Of a DNA stretch of 18,182 nucleotides, positions 14,125-18,182 are shown piece by piece. The stretch lies in assembly GCA_958448555.1 (NCBI GenBank), contig CAUDEL010000057.1, positions 1 to 18,182 of the forward strand. Direction: 5' to 3'. The stretch comes from Limiplasma sp958448555 (lineage in GTDB: Bacteria; Bacillota; Clostridia; Christensenellales; Aristaeellaceae). Position 1 is the stretch's first letter. Each line of letters opens with the position of its first letter. The translations under genes were made by a program, and so were the position numbers. The notes below the pieces were generated by a model that made no database searches, was not told where the DNA came from, and saw nothing but the letters and a program-made list of their open reading frames with translations.

Positions 14125-14977
14125 CTCTTAACATCTCCTTGAGGCGCAGGCCCGCGGCGTATACGGCGTTTTTGCGCTCGCCCTGCGCGGTCACTTCCTC
14201 CATGCTCTCCCGCAGGCTCAGCCCCCGCGCCAGCCCGTCGAAGATCCGCGCCTCCAGCGAAAGGGTGCTTCTGGGCGCCTCGGGCGCGGGGATGTCCTCC
14301 TCCGCCCACGCCAGCGCCAGACAATACTCGCCCTTTTCGGCCTTCGGGTTTTGCTCGATGGCGGCGAGCACCTCCCCCACCGGGCCCCGGAGGGTCTTCT
14401 CATACTTTTTGGTGAGGTCGCAGCTCACGCTCACGCGGGTATGGGGCAGCGTCCCGGCCACGGCGGAAAGGAGGTCCCGCACGCGGTGAGGCGATTCATG
14501 CACAACCGCAATGCGCGACCTGCGCGCCATGTCGATGAGCTTTTCGCAAAGCTCCCCCCTCTGCCGGGGCAGAAAGCCGAAGAAGGTGAACTCGCTCACC
14601 TCCATGCCGCTCACGCTCAGGGCCGCGGCCATCGCCGTCGGGCCCGGCACGGCTACCGCCTCGATGCCGCTTTCCACCGCCGCGCGCACCAGCGCGCTGC
14701 CGGGATCGGAGATGCAGGGCGTGCCCGCGTCGGTGGTCACGGCCACGTCGATGTCCTCCTCGAGCATGCGCCGGACAATCTGCGCGGCCTTGCCGCGCTC
14801 GTTGTGCTCGTGGCAGCTTGTGAGGGGGGTGTGGATGTCAAAGGCGCTGAGCAGCTTCTGGGTCACGCGCGTGTCCTCCGCCGCAATCAGCGCCACGTTC
14901 CTCAGCGTCTCGATGGCGCGGGGCGTCATGTCGCCCAGGTTTCCGATGGGCGTGGCCACTACATACAGGGTGGGCAT
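14117..14977 (-). CDS. rsmI: 16S rRNA (cytidine-1402-2'-O)-methyltransferase
   Basis: RsmI adds a 2'-O-methyl group to C1402 in the ribosomal P site. The 286-residue protein of the SAM-dependent tetrapyrrole-methylase fold shows LYVVATPIGNLGDMTPRAI (4-22), IAAEDTRVTQKLL (31-43), TTDAGTPCISDPG (81-93), VAVPGPTA (108-115) and FFGFLPR (132-138), all diagnostic. It follows rsmH after 3 nt, with a GAGGTAA site at the end of rsmH, and overlaps the SDR gene. RsmH makes the N4 methyl on the same nucleotide, so the pair together gives m4Cm1402. Confidence 0.96.
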   Translation of the reverse strand: MPTLYVVATPIGNLGDMTPRAIETLRNVALIAAEDTRVTQKLLSAFDIHTPLTSCHEHNERGKAAQIVRRMLEEDIDVAVTTDAGTPCISDPGSALVRAAVESGIEAVAVPGPTAMAAALSVSGMEVSEFTFFGFLPRQRGELCEKLIDMARRSRIAVVHESPHRVRDLLSAVAGTLPHTRVSVSCDLTKKYEKTLRGPVGEVLAAIEQNPKAEKGEYCLALAWAEEDIPAPEAPRSTLSLEARIFDGLARGLSLRESMEEVTAQGERKNAVYAAGLRLKEMLRDD

Positions 14978-14980
14978 GGC

Positions 14981-15922
14981 TTACCTCTTTTCAAACACGC
15001 GCAGCTTGGCGCTGCGCGCGCGGGGATTGGCCGCTGTTTCCCCGGCCGAGGGCTTGACCGCGCCGCCCGCCAGCACGCGGCCCAGCGGCTTTTTGCCGCA
15101 GGTGCACACGGGGGCCCTGGGCGGGCAGGTGCAGGGGTTTTGCAGCTCGCGGAAGGTGTTTTTCACGATCCGATCCTCCAGCGAGTGAAAGGTGATGACC
15201 AGCAGCCGCCCGCCGGGCGCCAGCAGGTCCACCAGGTCGCGCAGGGCCTGCCTGAGCGGGTCCAGCTCGTCGTTGAGCGCGATGCGCACGGCCTGAAACG
15301 TGCGGCGCGCGGGATGGCCGTCGTCCCTGCGGCGCACGGCTTTGGGAATGGCCGCGTCCACCACGGCCACCAGATCGCCCGTGGTGAGGATGGGCGCCTT
15401 CGCCCGCCGCTCCACGAAGATTTGCGCGATGCGCGCAGCCCATTTTTCCTCGCCGTACTCGGTGAGGATGCGGCGAAACGCCTCCTGCGAGATCCCGGCC
15501 AGGTATTCCGCGGCCGTGGGGCCCTGGGAAGGGTCCATGCGCATATCCAGCGGCGCGTCCTCATGGTAGCTGAAGCCGCGCGAGGCCTCGTCGAGCTGGT
15601 GGCTGCTCACGCCCAGGTCCACCAGCGCCCCGTCCAGCGGCGGTGCGCCCGCGGCGGCCAGCAGCGCCTTCGCGTCGTGAAAGTTGCCGTGAATGGCCTG
15701 AAACCCGGGATACGCCTCGAGCCGCGCCGAGGCGGCGGCGATGGCCGCGCCGTCCCGGTCGATGCCGTACAGGCGCGCCGTGCCGCCCGAGAGGCGCAAA
15801 ATCCCCTCGCTGTGGCCGCCCCCGCCCAGCGTGGCGTCCAGATAGACCTTGCCGGGCCCGGGGGCCATCCAGGTCATCACCTCGTCAAAGAGGACGGGCA
15901 CATGATGAAACGTCCGCTCCAT
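14981..15922 (-). CDS. rsmH: 16S rRNA (cytosine-1402-N4)-methyltransferase
   Basis: RsmH (MraW) methylates the N4 of C1402. The 313-residue length is typical. Features: HHVPVLFDEV (6-15), SAM-binding DATLGGGGHSEGIL (29-42), GIDRD (53-57), LVDLGVSSHQLD (100-111), FHSLEDRIVKNTF, and the C-terminal CxC...CxC pair before GKKPLGR seen in many Firmicutes members. In most Firmicutes this gene sits in the division cluster with mraZ and ftsL; here it lies 1 nt after valS (TGATATG) and directly before rsmI. The ribosome-binding site is weak, so translation may depend on coupling to valS. Confidence 0.96.
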   Translation of the reverse strand: MERTFHHVPVLFDEVMTWMAPGPGKVYLDATLGGGGHSEGILRLSGGTARLYGIDRDGAAIAAASARLEAYPGFQAIHGNFHDAKALLAAAGAPPLDGALVDLGVSSHQLDEASRGFSYHEDAPLDMRMDPSQGPTAAEYLAGISQEAFRRILTEYGEEKWAARIAQIFVERRAKAPILTTGDLVAVVDAAIPKAVRRRDDGHPARRTFQAVRIALNDELDPLRQALRDLVDLLAPGGRLLVITFHSLEDRIVKNTFRELQNPCTCPPRAPVCTCGKKPLGRVLAGGAVKPSAGETAANPRARSAKLRVFEKR

Positions 15923-15923
15923 A

Positions 15924-18182
15924 TCACGCCTGCCTGAGGTCCGCGATGCGGGACCTGAGGGACTCGAGCATGCTCTCGGTGGTTTTCAGCTTCTCGCGCT
16001 CCTGCTCCACCAGCTGCGCCGGCGCCTTGGAGAGGAAGCCAGGGTTATTGAGCTTGCCCTGGGAGCGAGCGATCTCGCCCACGAGGTTCTTCTCTTCCTT
16101 TTCCAGCCGCGCGAGCTCCTTTTGCAGATCCACCAGTTCGCCCAGGGGGATGCGGATCTCGCCCGCGGCGCACACAGCGCTGACCACCTTTTCACCCGCC
16201 AGCGCGTCCTTGCCGCCGACGGCCGCGTCGCTGACGTACGCCAGGCGCTGCAGGTACGGCTCGGCCATGGCGAGCGTCGCCTCCCAGCCCGCCTCGGGGA
16301 TCAGGGTCACATGCGTGCGCTTGCCCGCCTGCACGTTCATCTCGGCGCGCAGGTTGCGGATGGCGCGGATGATCTCCATGAGGCCCTCCATCTGGCGCTC
16401 CTCGGTCTCAAAGGCGTATTCCGCCCTGACCTCGGGCCAGCGGGCCAGGATGAGCATGCCCTCATGGCCGGGCAGGTGCTGGTAGATCTCCTCGGTCAGG
16501 AAGGGCATGAAGGGATGCAGGAGCTTGATAAGACCCTCCAGCACATAGAGCAGCACGCCGCGGACGTTTTGCTTCTGCGCCTCGTCCCCGCCCATGAGGC
16601 GGCCCTTGGACAGTTCGATGTACCAGTCGCAGAACTCGCTCCAGGCAAAGTCATAGATCTTGTTGGCGGCCATGCCGAAGTCGCCGCTTTCCATATGGGC
16701 GCTGACCTCGGCCACGGCCTTGTTCAGCCGGGAGAGGATCCACTGATCGGGCAGCTGCAAAAGCGCCGGGTTGATGGCCTCCCGCGTCTGCGTGTTCATC
16801 AGCACGAAGCGCGAGGCGTTCCAGACCTTGTTGGCGAAGTTGCGGGCGCTTTCCACCTTCTCGTCGGAGTAGCGCGTGTCGTTTCCGGGGCTGACGCCCA
16901 TGGCCAGGGAGAAGCGCAGCGCGTCGGCGCCGTACTTGTCGATGACCTCCAGCGGGTCCACGCCGTTTCCAAGGCTCTTGGACATCTTGCGGCCCAGCGC
17001 GTCGCGCACCAGCCCGTGGATGAGCACAGTGTCAAACGGGCTGTCGCCCATCTGCTCGATGCCCGAGAAGATCATGCGGGCCACCCAGAAGAAGATGATG
17101 TCATAGCCCGTCACCAGCATGCTGGTGGGATAGAAATACTTGAGGTCCTCGGTCTCTTCCGGCCAGCCCAGCGTGGAGAAGGGCCAGAGCGCGGAGGAAA
17201 ACCACGTGTCCAGCACGTCCTCATCCTGATGGAGATGCGTGCAGCCGCACCTGGGGCAGGCCGCGGGCGCCTCGCGCGCCACGATGGTCTCCCCACATTC
17301 GTCGCAGTACCAGGCGGGGATGCGGTGGCCCCACCACAGCTGGCGGCTGATGCACCAGTCGCGGATGTTCTCCATCCAGTTGAAATAGGTCTTGGCAAAG
17401 CGCTCCGGCACGAACTTCGTCCGGCCCGAACGCACGGCCTCGATGGCGGGCCTGGCCAGCGGTTCCATCTTGACGAACCACTGGGTGCTGGTCACGGGAT
17501 CGACGGTGTGGTGACAGCGGTAGCAGGTGCCCACGTTGTGGGTGTAGTCCTCGATCTTGACCAGGTAGCCCTCCTGTCTGAGCTGCTCGACCACGGCCTC
17601 GCGGCACGCCAGCGCCGTCATGCCCTCAAAGCGCCCGGCGTTTTCGTTCATGGTGCCGTCGTCGTTGGTCACGCGGATGACCTCCAGGTTGTGGCGCTTG
17701 CCCACCTCAAAGTCGTTGGGGTCGTGCGCGGGGGTCATCTTCACCGCGCCGGTGCCGAATTCCATGTCCACATAGCTGTCGGCCACCACGGGGATTTCCT
17801 TGTTCATGATGGGCAGAATCACCTTCTTGCCCACCAGGTCCGTGTAGCGCTCGTCGTCGGGGTTCACGGCCACGCCGGTGTCGCCCAGCATGGTTTCCGG
17901 CCTCGTGGTGGCCACCACCACGCCCTCGCCGCCGTCCGCGCCGGGATAGCGGATGTGCCACAGATGGCTGGCCTGCTCCTCATACTCCACCTCGGCGTCC
18001 GAAAGCGCGGTCTGACATTCCGGGCACCAGTTGATGATGCGGTTGCCGCGGTAGATGAGCCCCTTTTCGTAGAGCTTGACAAACACCTCGCGCACGGCGC
18101 GGTTGCAGCCCTCGTCCATGGTGAAGCGCTCGCGGCTCCAGTCGCAGCTGGCGCCCAGGCGGCGCTGCTGGCGGTTGATGCG
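15924..18182 (-). CDS. valS: Valyl-tRNA synthetase (5' end cut by window edge)
   Basis: The visible 752 residues cover most of ValRS, a class I synthetase that charges tRNA-Val and proofreads Thr-tRNA. The frame is open to the right edge, where RRLGASCDWSRERFTMDEG is seen, so the N-terminus with the HIGH motif is outside. In order: the zinc-ribbon-like CPEC, the editing domain (TTRPETMLGD, GTGAVKMTPAHDPNDF), CYRC and CDEC...CPRC metal-site cysteines, DVLDTWFSSALWPFSTLGW, the catalytic loop KMSKSLGNGVDP (about residues 399-410 of the fragment), an anticodon-binding helical domain, and the C-terminal coiled coil (about the last 65 residues) that in this family contacts the tRNA. It is probably the first gene of a valS-rsmH-rsmI-SDR unit whose promoter lies outside the window. 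Confidence 0.97.
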   Translation of the reverse strand, partial: RINRQQRRLGASCDWSRERFTMDEGCNRAVREVFVKLYEKGLIYRGNRIINWCPECQTALSDAEVEYEEQASHLWHIRYPGADGGEGVVVATTRPETMLGDTGVAVNPDDERYTDLVGKKVILPIMNKEIPVVADSYVDMEFGTGAVKMTPAHDPNDFEVGKRHNLEVIRVTNDDGTMNENAGRFEGMTALACREAVVEQLRQEGYLVKIEDYTHNVGTCYRCHHTVDPVTSTQWFVKMEPLARPAIEAVRSGRTKFVPERFAKTYFNWMENIRDWCISRQLWWGHRIPAWYCDECGETIVAREAPAACPRCGCTHLHQDEDVLDTWFSSALWPFSTLGWPEETEDLKYFYPTSMLVTGYDIIFFWVARMIFSGIEQMGDSPFDTVLIHGLVRDALGRKMSKSLGNGVDPLEVIDKYGADALRFSLAMGVSPGNDTRYSDEKVESARNFANKVWNASRFVLMNTQTREAINPALLQLPDQWILSRLNKAVAEVSAHMESGDFGMAANKIYDFAWSEFCDWYIELSKGRLMGGDEAQKQNVRGVLLYVLEGLIKLLHPFMPFLTEEIYQHLPGHEGMLILARWPEVRAEYAFETEERQMEGLMEIIRAIRNLRAEMNVQAGKRTHVTLIPEAGWEATLAMAEPYLQRLAYVSDAAVGGKDALAGEKVVSAVCAAGEIRIPLGELVDLQKELARLEKEEKNLVGEIARSQGKLNNPGFLSKAPAQLVEQEREKLKTTESMLESLRSRIADLRQA

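Noticed and set aside
12430..15937. Two very long plus-strand open frames (12430-14142 and 14351-15937)
   Set aside because: They run antisense to exoA, SDR, rsmI and rsmH, all with intact family motifs. Long antisense frames are expected in GC-rich coding DNA.

Overview
The window is chromosomal DNA from a GC-rich member of the Firmicutes (Bacillota), most likely class Clostridia. The signs are strong AAGGAGG ribosome-binding sites, a long-form hibernation factor, the short HisG plus HisZ pairing, a PHP-type histidinol phosphatase and a PrsA/SurA-type foldase lipoprotein. The exact genus cannot be read from the sequence; a Christensenellales-like gut bacterium would fit, but that is a guess. 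I see no phage genes, insertion sequences, CRISPR arrays, tRNA or rRNA genes.

Layout. Positions 1-418 (minus) hold the start of an exported protein with two H-x-W-x-x-W / C-x-x-C modules followed by a 51-bp tandem repeat that runs off the left edge. A gene-free, partly AT-rich stretch (419-873) separates it from the divergent hpf (874-1425, ribosome hibernation). A hairpin follows, and then a strong promoter (1555-1583) starts a complete histidine operon hisZ-G-D-C-B-H-A-F-IE-hisJ (1611-9925). All nine junctions overlap by 4 to 11 nt. The operon encodes every step from PRPP and ATP to histidinol plus histidinol dehydrogenase, and ends in a near-ideal terminator (9928-9965) shared with the convergent gene on the other side.

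From 9974 to the right edge everything is on the minus strand: a foldase lipoprotein with its own promoter; a three-gene unit exoA - YfcE-like phosphodiesterase - PaaI-like thioesterase with its own promoter, whose -10 box lies between the arms of a 10-bp inverted repeat; and valS (cut by the right edge) - rsmH - rsmI - SDR oxidoreductase, closely packed. RsmH and RsmI modify the same 16S rRNA nucleotide (C1402), and here they are neighbours.

Most of the window is ordinary core metabolism. The points most worth a second look are the coiled-coil insertion inside the parvulin domain of the foldase, the nested inverted repeats around the exoA promoter, the rsmH-rsmI pairing outside the usual cell-division cluster, and the repeat-bearing exported protein at the left edge. 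I found no convincing evidence of a wholly new multi-gene system.
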